From positions 1 to 64,000 of the forward strand of contig JAFLEE010000021.1 in assembly GCA_017302015.1 (NCBI GenBank): DNA of 64,000 nucleotides, written 5' to 3'. Each line of letters begins with the position of its first letter. Within the stretch, counting starts at the first letter, position 1. The translations under genes were made by a program, and so were the position numbers. Source of the stretch: Spirochaetota bacterium. Its GTDB lineage: Bacteria > Spirochaetota > UBA12135 > COTS27 > JAFLEE01. Below, one piece after another: positions 26,224 to 35,610 of the stretch. Below the pieces are notes generated by a model that searched no databases, was not told the DNA's origin, and saw nothing but the letters and a program-made list of their open reading frames with translations.

Positions 26224-26745
26224 ATGGCACGATCCGTGGTGGAGAAACCGGCAGGAGTAAATCAGGCGAAGGAGCCGGGAAGCAGCGCCCTCGGACGGCT
26301 AAAAGCGCGCCTGGTGCGAAGCTACGTGAGGCTGCGAAACAGCGAGTCAAGCCCAAGAAGCCTGGCCCTGGGAATCGGCATCGGCGTCTTTTGGGGCTGC
26401 ATCCCCCTTCCGGGTCAAACGCTCCTGGCCCTCGCGAGCGCCTGGGTCTTTCGGGGAAATAAATGGGCTGCAGCGGGGGCTACTTGGGTGGCTAATCCCG
26501 TGAGTTTCGCGCCTCTTTTCGCCTTCAATTACCTCATCGGAACCCGCCTCTTGGCGTGGCGAGGTTTTTCGCCACCAAAAGAGCTCCCGAAGATCGGGGA
26601 TTTTTCCTTTGAAGGGCTCGCCACTTTAGGCCGGGGGGTCGCCATACCGCTTTTCCTGGGCTCCGTGGTGGTCGGCCTGGCCGGGGCCCTCATCGCTTTT
26701 TTATTGGCCTATTCTCTCAAGAAGCGGCTTTCGAGACGACCCTAA
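26224..26745 (+). CDS. DUF2062 membrane protein
   Basis: 173 residues. The DUF2062 signature is clear: LALGIGIGVFWGCIPLPGQTL, then WAAAGATWVANPVSFAPLFAF and YLIGTRLL, followed by two further hydrophobic segments (GVAIPLFLGSVVVGLAGALI). Inner-membrane protein with three to four helices and unknown biochemical role; the family is often found near glycan or lipid biosynthesis genes. It stands about 150 bp after the big hydrolase and 58 bp before the GH20-like gene, so its operon membership is uncertain. Confidence 0.82.
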   Translation: MARSVVEKPAGVNQAKEPGSSALGRLKARLVRSYVRLRNSESSPRSLALGIGIGVFWGCIPLPGQTLLALASAWVFRGNKWAAAGATWVANPVSFAPLFAFNYLIGTRLLAWRGFSPPKELPKIGDFSFEGLATLGRGVAIPLFLGSVVVGLAGALIAFLLAYSLKKRLSRRP

Positions 26746-26803
26746 GGGCATGGTATCCTCGAGTTTGTTTATTCCCCACCCATAACTCGTTCCCGGAGGA
26801 CCC

Positions 26804-28717
26804 ATGCCCCGCCCGATTTTCATCCTCGAACCCGCCACCGACGCAAGCCTCAAGACCGCCTTCAAGGTCCTCGCCCCGTACCTGCCGTTCGACATCCTTG
26901 AAAAAGGGAAGGGCACGATCCTGCGCTTCCGCAAGAGCGGGCCGGGGCCGCGGATCATGGTGGATAAGGACGGGGTGACGGTCGTCTACGGCGAAGCCTG
27001 CCAGGCGACCCGGGCCCTGGGGCTCATGGCCGCCATGGTGAAGGCGGGGGGCAAGATCGCGCCTACTTCCGAGAAGCCCGACTTCAAGCTCCTAAGCGTC
27101 ATGCTCGACGTCTCGCGCAACCTCGTGCTGAAGCCCGAAATGCTGCGCACCCTGCTGGCCCACTACGCCCTCATGGGCATCAATAGCGTCATGCTCTATG
27201 CCGAGACCACCTACGAGGTGAAGGGCGAACCCTATTTCGGCTACCTCACGGGCCGCTACGGCCAGAAGGAACTCTCCGAACTCGACGCCTACGCCCGCGG
27301 CCTGGGCATCGAGATGATCCCCTGCATCCAGACCCTCGCCCACCTCGCCCGGGCCCTCCAGTGGCCGGCCTACGGGAAGGTCCGCGACACGACCACGGTG
27401 ACGATGGTGGATGAGGAGGCGACCTACGCCCTGGTGGAGAAGCTCCTCGTGAACGCCAGCGCGCCCTTCGCGACCAAGCGCATCCATATCGGCATGGACG
27501 AGGCGTGGGATCTCGGCCTCGGGAATTTCCTGCGGAAGAACGGCTACCAGGACCCCCACGGCATGATCTCCCGGCACCTGAAGCGGGTCGCCGACCTCTG
27601 CCAGAAGCACGGCCTCAAGCCCATGATGTGGAGCGACATGTTCTTCCGCGCCGGGAGCAAGACCGGGGCCTATTACGACCTCGACGTGGTGATCCCCCCG
27701 GAGGTGAAGAAATCCATCCCCAAGAACGTCCAACTCGTCTATTGGGACTATTACCATTTCGACCGGGAGTTCTACGAGAAGTTCATCGACCGACACGCCG
27801 AACTCGGCGGGGCGCCGCTCATGGCCAGCGGGGCCCAGACCTGGATCCGCCTCTGGACGAATTACGAGTACGCCTTCACGACGCTAAGGCCCTGCGTCGA
27901 GGCCTGCAAGAAGAAGAAGGTCAAAGAGATGATCATGACGGTGTGGGGCGACGACGGCAACGAGTACGACGTCGTTTCCCACCTGCCGGTCATGCAAGCC
28001 TGGGCCGACTACGCCTTTAACCCGACGTGGGACGAAAAACGCCTCTCGCGCAATCTCCTGGGCACCTGCGAGATGGACTGGGGCCTCTGGAAGCAGGCCG
28101 GCCAACTCGACCACCCCAAGGGCTTCGACGGCCCCCTCTCCAGCAATAATATCAGCAAGATCCTCCTGTGGGAGGATCCCCTCATCGGCCTCGCCCAGCC
28201 CCATGCCAAGGGCCTGCCCCTGCGCGCCCACTGGGCCGCCCTGGAGAAGAAGCTCGCCCCGTGGTCGAAAGGAAAGGGGCGCTGGGACCGCCGTTTGGCC
28301 TATCCCCACCAACTCACCCGCGTCCTCGGGGTGAAGGCCGACCTCCCCGCGCGCATCCAGGACGCCTACCTCAAGAAGAACAAGGCGGCCCTCAAAAAAA
28401 TCATCCAATCCGACCTGCCCTTTCTGCTCAAGGAAGTCGAGAAACTGCGGGAACTCCACCGCACCTCCTGGTTCGAGAACGGCCGCCCCATGGGGTGGGA
28501 AGTGCTCGATGTGCGCTACTCGGGCCTGCTCGGTCGCCTCTCGTCCGCGAAGGGGCGCCTCTCCGATTTCCTCTCCGGCAAGGCCGAGCGCCTGGAGGAA
28601 CTCGACGAGAAACGCCTGCTCGTCTGGTGGACGGAGAAGCAGCGCAAGCTCCCCACGGCGGGCTACACGAATGTGTACGCGAGCCAGCCCATGCCGCTGA
28701 ACTGGGGCCCATTGTAA
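26804..28717 (+). CDS. GH20-like beta-N-acetylhexosaminidase
   Basis: Removes terminal N-acetylhexosamine. An N-terminal alpha/beta domain (1-95, YGEACQATRALGLM) is typical of GH20b. The TIM barrel begins at FKLLSVMLDVSRN. The catalytic Asp-Glu pair is Asp232-Glu233 in RIHIGMDEAWDLG, the hallmark of substrate-assisted GH20 catalysis. The C-terminal ~150 residues are a helical tail (LLKEVEKLRELHRTSW). No signal peptide, so it acts in the cytoplasm. 637 residues. It links to the nagA/nagB locus at 53536-55267, which would use the released GlcNAc after phosphorylation. An upstream CGGAGGACCC gives a good ribosome site. Confidence 0.8.
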   Translation: MPRPIFILEPATDASLKTAFKVLAPYLPFDILEKGKGTILRFRKSGPGPRIMVDKDGVTVVYGEACQATRALGLMAAMVKAGGKIAPTSEKPDFKLLSVMLDVSRNLVLKPEMLRTLLAHYALMGINSVMLYAETTYEVKGEPYFGYLTGRYGQKELSELDAYARGLGIEMIPCIQTLAHLARALQWPAYGKVRDTTTVTMVDEEATYALVEKLLVNASAPFATKRIHIGMDEAWDLGLGNFLRKNGYQDPHGMISRHLKRVADLCQKHGLKPMMWSDMFFRAGSKTGAYYDLDVVIPPEVKKSIPKNVQLVYWDYYHFDREFYEKFIDRHAELGGAPLMASGAQTWIRLWTNYEYAFTTLRPCVEACKKKKVKEMIMTVWGDDGNEYDVVSHLPVMQAWADYAFNPTWDEKRLSRNLLGTCEMDWGLWKQAGQLDHPKGFDGPLSSNNISKILLWEDPLIGLAQPHAKGLPLRAHWAALEKKLAPWSKGKGRWDRRLAYPHQLTRVLGVKADLPARIQDAYLKKNKAALKKIIQSDLPFLLKEVEKLRELHRTSWFENGRPMGWEVLDVRYSGLLGRLSSAKGRLSDFLSGKAERLEELDEKRLLVWWTEKQRKLPTAGYTNVYASQPMPLNWGPL

Positions 28718-28740
28718 TTTAGGCCGACTCCGGGTATCCT
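28712..28740 (+). promoter_or_regulatory. Promoter of the SPFH pair
   Basis: TTGTAA (28712-28717), a 17-bp spacer, TATCCT (28735-28740). The -35 overlaps the stop codon of the GH20-like gene. A perfect 7-bp hairpin CGGGGCC-CGGC-GGCCCCG at 28748-28765 lies in the leader before the first SPFH gene. Confidence 0.55.
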
Positions 28741-28787
28741 CTCATCACGGGGCCCGGCGGCCCCGAAACATTCCTTGGAGGCGACGA

Positions 28788-29768
28788 ATGGGCATCCTCA
28801 TGGGCTTCATCATCGGGGGCCTGGCGTGGTTCATCCTGCGCTACGGCATCTTCGGCTTCTACACCGTCGACCAGAACCAGCGGGCCGTCAAGACTTCCTT
28901 CGGCCGCGCCGCGCGCGTGGGCGACAAAACGACCCTCGACACGCCCATCGCGGAGCACCTGAAGCCCGAGGAGCGCGACCGCTATGCCTACCCGCAGCTG
29001 CGCGTCATCCCCCCCGGGGGGCCCTATTTCAAGTGGCCCTGGGAGAAGGTCTACAAGATCTCCGTCGCCACCGAGACCGTCTCCATGGCCTACGACCCCG
29101 AATACGGCAAGGCCAATAAGGGCGGCGAACTCCTCGAGGCCGTCACCAAGGACCAACTCAATACCGGCCTGCGGGGCCAGATCCGCTACCGCGTGAGCGA
29201 GCAGAACCTCTACGCCTACCTCTTCGGGGTGAAGAAGCCCATCGCCCACGTGATGGGCTATTTCGTCTCGGCCCTGCGCCAGCGCATCGCCAATTTCGAG
29301 GCCCCACGCGCCGGGGGCGGCGCCGACCCCGAGGCCAACGCCGTGCAGGGAGTCTCCATCAACGACTTGCGCAAGAACATGCGCGACCTCAACGAGCATA
29401 TGGACCACGAATGCCTCTCGTCGGCGGCCCGCTACGGCATCCAACTCGACGCCACCCTCATCACCGAGATCGATCCGCCGGGCGAGGTCGAGAGCGCCCT
29501 GGCGGCGATCAACACCGCCCATAACCACGTGTCCTCCGAGGTCAGTTTGGCCCAGGCGAGCGCCGACCAGAAGATCGTCCAGAGCCGCCGCGCCGTCGAG
29601 ATCGAGACCCAGCGCGCCCAGGCCGAGGTCGAACCCCTGGTGGCGCTGGCCGAGCAGATCCGCACCCTCCAGAAGAGCGGCAGCGGGGCCCTCGCGGCCT
29701 ACGTGCGCAACCTGAGGCTCGCCCTCTTCCAGAAAGCCAAGCAACTCTACGTGGAGGTGAAACCATGA
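28788..29768 (+). CDS. SPFH/band 7 membrane protein, first of a pair
   Basis: Prohibitin/HflK/stomatin-type scaffold of the inner membrane. An N-terminal membrane helix (ILMGFIIGGLAWFILRYGIF) runs directly into the SPFH domain (YTVDQNQRAVKTSFGR, VIPPGGPYFKWPWEKVYKISV, LRGQIRYRVSEQNLYAYLFG). A coiled-coil region (about 235-326, SLAQASADQKIVQSRRAVEI) follows. 326 residues. The stop overlaps the ATG of the second SPFH gene (ATGA), so the two are translationally coupled and probably form a hetero-oligomeric ring as HflK/HflC do. No protease gene is adjacent. Confidence 0.85.
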   Translation: MGILMGFIIGGLAWFILRYGIFGFYTVDQNQRAVKTSFGRAARVGDKTTLDTPIAEHLKPEERDRYAYPQLRVIPPGGPYFKWPWEKVYKISVATETVSMAYDPEYGKANKGGELLEAVTKDQLNTGLRGQIRYRVSEQNLYAYLFGVKKPIAHVMGYFVSALRQRIANFEAPRAGGGADPEANAVQGVSINDLRKNMRDLNEHMDHECLSSAARYGIQLDATLITEIDPPGEVESALAAINTAHNHVSSEVSLAQASADQKIVQSRRAVEIETQRAQAEVEPLVALAEQIRTLQKSGSGALAAYVRNLRLALFQKAKQLYVEVKP

Positions 29769-30679
29769 GCGCCTTTCTCGCCTCATCTATCGCGACCTTC
29801 GTCGGCCTGTTCATCTGCGTGCCCATCGCCTTCGGCATCGTGCGCCTCTTCGGCTTCTACACCACCGTGGAAGAGCGCCAATGCCGCGTCTACGTGCTCT
29901 TCGGGAAGGTCCTGGGCATCCTCGATCAGCCCGGCTTCTACGTCCTGCCGTTCAAGATCGGCCCCGCGGCGTTCATCGTGAACTTCCTCGGCAAGTGCTA
30001 CAAGCTCGACATGCGCCTCGACCAGGAGTACCTCCGCAGCCAGCCCGTGAACTCGGAGGAGGGCGCCCCCATGGGCATCGGCATGTGGTACGAGATGTAC
30101 ATCAGCGACCCCGTGGCCTTCCTGTTCAAGAACACCGACCCCCGCGGTTCGCTGCGGGCCAACGTGAGCAACACCACGGTGCGCTGCCTCTCCAACATGA
30201 AACTCGCCGATATGCTCGAGACCCGGCACACCATGTCCAAGACCGTGCGCGACGAGGTCTCCCCCAAGTCCCATGAATGGGGCTACAAGCTCGGGTCGGT
30301 CTACATCCGCAAGGTCCATTTCCGCGACGCCGGCATGATCCGCCAGATCGAGGAAAAGGTGGTCAACCGCCTGCGCCAAGTCACCTCCGCCATCCGCCAA
30401 GACGGGGCCAACCAGGTGGGCCTCATCACGAGCACCGCCGAACGCCAGGCCGCCGTAGAGTTCGCCAAGGCCGCCGCCCTGCGCCCGCGCATCGTCGGCG
30501 AGGCGCTGCGCGAAATCAGCAAAGACCCCGAACTCGCCCGGGCGATCTTCGACATCCTCGAGATCCAACGGTCCGTGGACGGCAACGCCGAGATCATCAT
30601 GCTCCCCCCGGGCAACCTGATGGCCCAATTGGCGGCCGCCGGAAACCCGAAAGGGCCCGCTCCGCTTACGGCCACCTGA
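29765..30679 (+). CDS. SPFH/band 7 membrane protein, second of a pair
   Basis: N-terminal helix (FVGLFICVPIAFGIVRLFGF) followed by an SPFH domain: YTTVEERQCRVYVLFGKVLG, DQPGFYVLPFKIGP, and VSNTTVRCLSNMKLADMLET. The terminal part has the band 7 helix EEKVVNRLRQVTSAIRQDGANQ, cut here at the motif, and a Gln/Ala-rich tail. 304 residues. It is shorter in the coiled coil than its partner, which suggests different positions in the complex rather than a simple duplication. An inverted repeat follows at 30796-30813. Confidence 0.85.
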   Translation: MSAFLASSIATFVGLFICVPIAFGIVRLFGFYTTVEERQCRVYVLFGKVLGILDQPGFYVLPFKIGPAAFIVNFLGKCYKLDMRLDQEYLRSQPVNSEEGAPMGIGMWYEMYISDPVAFLFKNTDPRGSLRANVSNTTVRCLSNMKLADMLETRHTMSKTVRDEVSPKSHEWGYKLGSVYIRKVHFRDAGMIRQIEEKVVNRLRQVTSAIRQDGANQVGLITSTAERQAAVEFAKAAALRPRIVGEALREISKDPELARAIFDILEIQRSVDGNAEIIMLPPGNLMAQLAAAGNPKGPAPLTAT

Positions 30680-30795
30680 CCCGCAGGGGAGCTTCGCCCC
30701 CCGAAGTCTGCCTGGACCGTTTGCCTGGCAGGGGCGCAGCCTTTTCTGACGGGTAGGGTCCGCCCTAGAGGTAGACACAGGAAAACGGGCATTTC

Positions 30796-30813
30796 AGGCG
30801 GCCGGCGCCGCCT
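30796..30813. terminator. Possible terminator hairpin after the SPFH pair
   Basis: AGGCGGC (30796-30802) and GCCGCCT (30807-30813) form a perfect 7-bp stem with loop CGGC, 117 bp after the second SPFH stop and before the GH42 promoter. A short A run (30822-30826) follows, and no T tract. Confidence 0.4.
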
Positions 30814-30839
30814 CCACCTCCAAAAAGTCGTTATTCCCC

Positions 30840-30868
30840 TTGAGGTCCCCTATGGGACATGAAATACT
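30840..30868 (+). promoter_or_regulatory. Promoter of the GH42 gene
   Basis: TTGAGG (30840-30845), 17-bp spacer, AATACT (30863-30868). Within the spacer is the palindrome GTCCC-CTAT-GGGAC (30845-30858), a possible operator. Transcription from here excludes upstream in-frame starts and supports ATG 30888. Confidence 0.5.
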
Positions 30869-30887
30869 TAGGGCTTCCGGAGGACCC

Positions 30888-32954
30888 ATGAAACGCCATT
30901 CCCCCATCCACCCCTCGGTCAAACGCCTGCTCCACGGGGGGGACTATAACCCCGACCAGTGGCTCCATATGCCCGAGATCATCCGGGAAGATTTCCGGCT
31001 CATGCCCCTGGCCCATTGCAATACGATGAGCGTGGCGATCTTCGCGTGGACGGCCCTCGAGCCTGAAGAGGGCCGCTTCACCTTCGATTGGCTCGACGAC
31101 ATCATGGGGCGCCTCGAGAAGGGGGGGCACCACGCCATCCTCGCCACCCCCAGCGGGGCCCGTCCGGCTTGGCTCGCCCAGAAGTACCCCGAGGTGCTGC
31201 GCGTCACCCGCGACCGCCACCGCAACCTCTTCGGCGTGCGCCACAACCATTGCTTCACCTCGCCCGTCTACCGGGAGAAGGTGGCGCTCATGAACGGCAA
31301 ACTCGCCGAGCGTTACGGCAAGCATCCCGCGACCGTCCTGTGGCATCTCTCCAACGAATACGGGGGCGATTGCCATTGCCCGCTCTGCCAGGACGCCTTC
31401 CGCGCCTGGCTCAAAAAACGCTTCGGCGGGGATCTCGATGCCCTCAACCGCGCCTGGTACACCGCCTTCTGGAGCCACACCTACACCGATTGGAGCCAGG
31501 TCGAATCGCCCTCGCCGCGCGGGGAATGGATCACCCACGGGCATAACCTCGATTGGCGGCGCTTCGTCACCCACCAGACCGCCGATTTCATCCGGGCCGA
31601 GAGCGCCCCATTGAGGCGCCTGGCCCCCGGCATCCCCATCACGACGAACCTGATGAGTTTCTACGACGGCCTCAACTATTGGGAGATTTCCAAAGACCTC
31701 GACCTCGTCACCTGGGATAATTACCCCACGTGGCACAAGCCCGGCGAACAGGCGCTCATCGCGTCGAAGACGGCGATGGCCCACGACTTAAACCGCGGCC
31801 TCAAGCAGGGCAAACCCTTCCTCCTCATGGAGAGTTCGCCGGGGCCGACGAATTGGCAGCCCGTCGGGCGCCTGCGCAAGCCCGGCATGCACAAGCTCGC
31901 CTCGCTCCAGGCCGTGGCCCACGGGAGCGATTCGGTGCTCTATTTCCAGTACCGCAAGAGCCGGGGCTCGTCGGAGAAGCTCCACGGCGCCGTGGTCGAC
32001 CATCTGGGCACGGAGCACGGGCGGATGTTCAAGGAGGTCGGGGAAACCGGGGCGCTCCTCGAGAAGGTCGCCGGCGTCATCGGGTGCACCACCGGGGCGA
32101 AGGCGGCGGTCGTCTACGATTGGGAGAACCGTTGGGCCATCGACGACGCCAAGGGCCCCCGAAACGACGGGCTCAAGCGCTACCTGGAGGAGTGCGAAGA
32201 CCACCACCGCGCGCTGTGGCGCCTCGGCATCGCCTGCGACGTCATCGACCAGACCCAGCCCCTGGACGGCTATGCCCTCGTCATCGCCCCGATGTCCTAC
32301 ATGGTCCGCCCGGGCTTCGCCGAGCGCCTGGAGGCCTTCGTGGCCGCCGGGGGCACCCTCGTGACCGGCTTCTTCTCCGGCATCGTCGATGAGCACGATT
32401 TGGTGCACCTGGGCGGCTGGCCCGGACCGCTTCGGAAACTCACCGGCGTTTGGGCCGAGGAGATCGACGCCCTCTACCCCGAAGAGGAGAACGCCGTGGT
32501 GATGGGGAAGAACCCCCTGGGCCTCAAGGGCCCGTACCGGGCCCACACGTTCTGCGACCTCATCCACGCCGAAACCGCACAGGTGCTGGCCGTCTACGGG
32601 AACGATTTCTATGCGGGGCGCCCGGCGGTCACGGTCAACCGTTTCGGCGCCGGCGACGCCTGGTACCTGGCCGCCCGCACCGATTTCCGCTTCCTCGCCG
32701 AGTTCTACGAGGCCCTGTCGGCTAAACTCGCCCTTCCCCGGGCCGTGGCGGGGCCGCTGCCGGAGGGGGTGAGCGCGGCATTGCGCGGCGGCGGCGACGA
32801 GCGGTGGCTCTTCCTCATGAACTATAACGAACGTCCGGAAAAGGTGGACATCGGGCCGGAAAAATGGCGGGATGTGGAAAAGGACGCCCTCTTCTCGGGG
32901 AAGGTCTTCCTCGCGCCCTTGGGAATCCGGGTTTTCCGCCGGGGCTTCGCTTAA
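30888..32954 (+). CDS. GH42 beta-galactosidase
   Basis: Hydrolyses beta-galactosides, presumably in the cytoplasm as there is no signal peptide. GH42 features: LLHGGDYNPDQWL at the N-terminus, FAWTALEPEEGRFTFDWLD, PAWLAQKYPEVLRV, VLWHLSNEYGG with acid/base Glu157, and LLMESSPGPTNWQ with nucleophile Glu315. The zinc cluster of the family is represented by Cys122, Cys162, Cys164 and Cys167 (DCHCPLC). The trimerisation domain (about 400-610) and the small C-terminal beta domain are present. 688 residues, normal. ATG 30888 is preceded by CCGGAGGACCC. The gene appears to be a single unit with its own promoter and a terminator hairpin over its stop. Confidence 0.9.
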   Translation: MKRHSPIHPSVKRLLHGGDYNPDQWLHMPEIIREDFRLMPLAHCNTMSVAIFAWTALEPEEGRFTFDWLDDIMGRLEKGGHHAILATPSGARPAWLAQKYPEVLRVTRDRHRNLFGVRHNHCFTSPVYREKVALMNGKLAERYGKHPATVLWHLSNEYGGDCHCPLCQDAFRAWLKKRFGGDLDALNRAWYTAFWSHTYTDWSQVESPSPRGEWITHGHNLDWRRFVTHQTADFIRAESAPLRRLAPGIPITTNLMSFYDGLNYWEISKDLDLVTWDNYPTWHKPGEQALIASKTAMAHDLNRGLKQGKPFLLMESSPGPTNWQPVGRLRKPGMHKLASLQAVAHGSDSVLYFQYRKSRGSSEKLHGAVVDHLGTEHGRMFKEVGETGALLEKVAGVIGCTTGAKAAVVYDWENRWAIDDAKGPRNDGLKRYLEECEDHHRALWRLGIACDVIDQTQPLDGYALVIAPMSYMVRPGFAERLEAFVAAGGTLVTGFFSGIVDEHDLVHLGGWPGPLRKLTGVWAEEIDALYPEEENAVVMGKNPLGLKGPYRAHTFCDLIHAETAQVLAVYGNDFYAGRPAVTVNRFGAGDAWYLAARTDFRFLAEFYEALSAKLALPRAVAGPLPEGVSAALRGGGDERWLFLMNYNERPEKVDIGPEKWRDVEKDALFSGKVFLAPLGIRVFRRGFA

Positions 32955-32978
32955 GCGGCCAGTCGCCTAAGCGAAGCC
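32943..32978. terminator. Bidirectional terminator between GH42 and the surface-protein operon
   Basis: GGCTTCGCTTA (32943-32953) pairs perfectly with TAAGCGAAGCC (32968-32978), with an additional short pairing inside the loop. It overlaps the stop codon of the GH42 gene and lies 10 bp beyond the stop of the convergent barrel gene, so it can serve both. Confidence 0.7.
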
Positions 32979-32988
32979 GTCCCTTGGG

Positions 32989-35610
32989 TCAGAAGGTGAT
33001 GGCGAGACCGAAGGTGAACTGGTTGCCGTACTTGGCGCCGGCGCCGAAGATCCGCAATTGGGTGGCGGCGTCGAGGCGGTAACTCATGAGGCCCAACTCG
33101 ATGTTGGCCCCCAGGGAGGCGCTGAGCACCGGGATCCCCGATTCGAGGATCATGCCGCTGCGCACCTCGAAGGCGCCGAGGAAGCGGTAGGCGGCGCCGA
33201 AGGCCGCGTGGTGGTCTTCGATCTCGGAGTAGCCGTAATGGCCGTAGAGCACCAACCCGTGGTTCTTGGTATGAAGGAACTCGTAATTGAGGTCGGCGCT
33301 GACGGCCATCGGCAGGGCTTCCGCCGTGGGCCCCCCCCAGGTCATGCCGGTCCCGAGGTTGCGCACCGAGGCGCCGAGGGCCAGGGTGTCGCGTTTGCGC
33401 GTGGAACCGCGGTAGATCATCTCGGTGACGTAGTCCCGCCAGCCCAATTCGGTCAGCACCTGGGCGTGCTCCCGCTCGACGGCGGCGACCGAGGCGCTCC
33501 CGGCCTTGCGGGCCTGCTCGGCGTGGGCTTTCGCCTCTTTCTCGAGGGCGGCGAGGCGGGCCTTGTCCTTCCCGGCTTCGCGGACGCGCAGTTCGAAGCC
33601 CTGGCGCCAGATCGCCTCGCGGACGCGGTCCATCCATTCCGCGGTCTTGAGGGTGCCCTTGCGCTTGGCCACGGCCTCTTTTTTCAGTTGGCCGATGAGC
33701 GCCGTCTTCGATCGCCAGACGGAGAGCAGCAGGTTCTCGAACACGACCTGCTCCTTGCGCTTGTAGTCGCCCAGGGCGTCGCGGCGTACTTTTTCGTTGG
33801 CGCTGTTGAGGAAATCGAGCCGCCGCTTGAGTTGGATGCGGTCGAGGCCGGCGAGGGCGGCGTTCTGCCCGCGGTCGAGTTCCGCGCGCTTGGCGTTGAG
33901 GAGGTTCTGGAGGTCGCGTAGCGAGGCGTCGCGCTCCAGGCCCCAAGCCCGCTGGAACTGGAAGATGGCGAGCTTCTGCTCGAGGAGGCCGTTGAGGCCC
34001 GCCCAATCGATCTCCGCGAGCTCGTTCTTGAGGAGTTTCGCCCCGATGGCGCGGCGCTGGGCGAGGCCGGCCTGGAATTCCCGCTCGCGCTGCTGGCGGG
34101 CGGCGCCGGCGTTGGCCAGGGGGATCTTGATCACTTGCCCCGGGAGAAGGGGCTGCTTGGCGTCGCGCTTATTGGCGACGAGCAGGTCGCTGACCGCCTT
34201 GCGCGAACCGAGTTTCGCCTCGGCGATCTTCGCCCAGGTATCATCGGGGCGGACTTGGTACTCGGCGAAACCGGCGAGTTCCTCGGCGCGGCGCGCGAGG
34301 ATCTTATCCCGTTCCTCCAGATCCTTGTAGTAGCGGCGTGGGGGAACGGTCAGCAGCTGCCCGACGGCGGCGGTCTGGTTCGTGGGCGAACCGTTGGCCC
34401 GCCGCAGGCTCTCGCCCAGTTCGGGGTCCTTGTAGAGGCGCTTGGAGAGCTCGGCCCAGGATTCCCGCTGCAGCACCTTGTATTGGATCGTCTCGACCGC
34501 ATGGCGCGCCTTGAGGCTCTCGGGGGAGGGGACCCAGATCTCGGTCTGGATCCACAGATCGTAGCGGGCCTGGAGATTGCGGGCCTCGGAGGCGAGGGCT
34601 GGGGAGGCTTTCTCGAGGCGGGCGTTCACCAGCACGAGGGCTTCCTCCACCTGGCGGAGGTCCTGTTCCAGGGCGTCGCGCATGCTGCGTTCATTGTCGC
34701 GGGTTTCGTCCACCGTCTCCTTGTGGAGGGCGTCGAGTTCCTGGCGCGCCTGGCGGACCAGGTTCGTGACATCGAGGGGGGTGAGGTCTTTGGAGGGATC
34801 GTTGTAGATGCGGAAGATCTCGCCGCGGGTTTGGTTGACTATGGCGAGGTCTTCCTTGCGGTGGTCGTAATAATCTTCCCAATACCGCAGGATGAGTTCG
34901 CGCTTGCGCATGGCTTCTTTGGAGGGCGATTTCCCCTTGGGAACCCCCGCTAAAAGGCTGGCTTCTGTTTCCTTTTTTCGTTGCCCGTACTCCCGATCGA
35001 GATCGGCGAGGCTTAGGAGGGGCCGCGGTTGGCCGAGGTAGCCCACGGGGAAGCGGGCGGAGAGGTTCGCATCCACCAGGAAACTATCCCCGGAGAGCTT
35101 ATCGAACTGGCTCTTATAGTAATTGAGGTTCACGCCCATGCGCCACTGCTTGAGGAAGGCTTCGGCGCGGGAAGGGCTGCCGTCCTTGCGCCGCCAGGGG
35201 AGGCTATCGGGATCGAAGACCAGGGGGATCCCCACGAGGAAATCGCTGGCGTCGAGGAGGGCGACGGCGCCCCCGCGCTCGTCGATTTTGGAGAACCCGC
35301 CCGCGTTGAAATAGGTGAGGTAGGCCCCCAAGCGCAGTCCGGGGAGCACGCTGCGCCCCAGGCCCACCTGCAAATACTGCAGGGAGAGGTTCATGGGCAG
35401 GGTGGCGTTGTAGAAGGAGGCCTCGGTCTTATTGCGCAGGGAGAAGGCGCCGCTATAGGTGCGGCCCCAATTGGCGCTCCCCGCCAGGAGATCGTAGGAG
35501 CGCCCCCCGCCGATGACGCTGGGCGACATCTCGTAGAGCAGCAGGCTGGAGGAGGCCCCGAGGGGGATCCACAGGAGCGCCAGGAGACAGAGGGATCTCG
35601 TTAGTCGCAT
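32989..35610 (-). CDS. Outer-membrane barrel (PorV/UPF0164-like) with LysM/coiled-coil insertion
   Basis: 873 residues with signal peptide (RLTRSLCLLALLWIPLGA). The first ~200 residues and the last ~170 have the alternating pattern of a beta barrel and resemble the two ends of PorV/UPF0164-type proteins (TLALGASVRNLGTGMTWGG, YRFLGAFEVRSGMILESG). The last residue is Phe (FGLAITF), the usual BAM signal. Between them lies an insertion of about 480 residues: charged coiled coil (about 210-340), LysM 1 (YKVLQRESWAELSKRL), LysM 2 (YQVRPDDTWAKIAEAKLG) and a second coiled coil to about 690. The insertion should reach peptidoglycan if periplasmic. Start ATG 35610 lies inside the end of the upstream gene (ATGCGACTAA), so translation is coupled. 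Last gene of the operon. Confidence 0.7.
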   Translation of the reverse strand: MRLTRSLCLLALLWIPLGASSSLLLYEMSPSVIGGGRSYDLLAGSANWGRTYSGAFSLRNKTEASFYNATLPMNLSLQYLQVGLGRSVLPGLRLGAYLTYFNAGGFSKIDERGGAVALLDASDFLVGIPLVFDPDSLPWRRKDGSPSRAEAFLKQWRMGVNLNYYKSQFDKLSGDSFLVDANLSARFPVGYLGQPRPLLSLADLDREYGQRKKETEASLLAGVPKGKSPSKEAMRKRELILRYWEDYYDHRKEDLAIVNQTRGEIFRIYNDPSKDLTPLDVTNLVRQARQELDALHKETVDETRDNERSMRDALEQDLRQVEEALVLVNARLEKASPALASEARNLQARYDLWIQTEIWVPSPESLKARHAVETIQYKVLQRESWAELSKRLYKDPELGESLRRANGSPTNQTAAVGQLLTVPPRRYYKDLEERDKILARRAEELAGFAEYQVRPDDTWAKIAEAKLGSRKAVSDLLVANKRDAKQPLLPGQVIKIPLANAGAARQQREREFQAGLAQRRAIGAKLLKNELAEIDWAGLNGLLEQKLAIFQFQRAWGLERDASLRDLQNLLNAKRAELDRGQNAALAGLDRIQLKRRLDFLNSANEKVRRDALGDYKRKEQVVFENLLLSVWRSKTALIGQLKKEAVAKRKGTLKTAEWMDRVREAIWRQGFELRVREAGKDKARLAALEKEAKAHAEQARKAGSASVAAVEREHAQVLTELGWRDYVTEMIYRGSTRKRDTLALGASVRNLGTGMTWGGPTAEALPMAVSADLNYEFLHTKNHGLVLYGHYGYSEIEDHHAAFGAAYRFLGAFEVRSGMILESGIPVLSASLGANIELGLMSYRLDAATQLRIFGAGAKYGNQFTFGLAITF

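Noticed and set aside
28748-28765. Perfect hairpin before the SPFH pair as terminator of the GH20-like gene
   Set aside because: It lies downstream of the predicted promoter of the SPFH pair and has no T tract; kept only as a leader hairpin.
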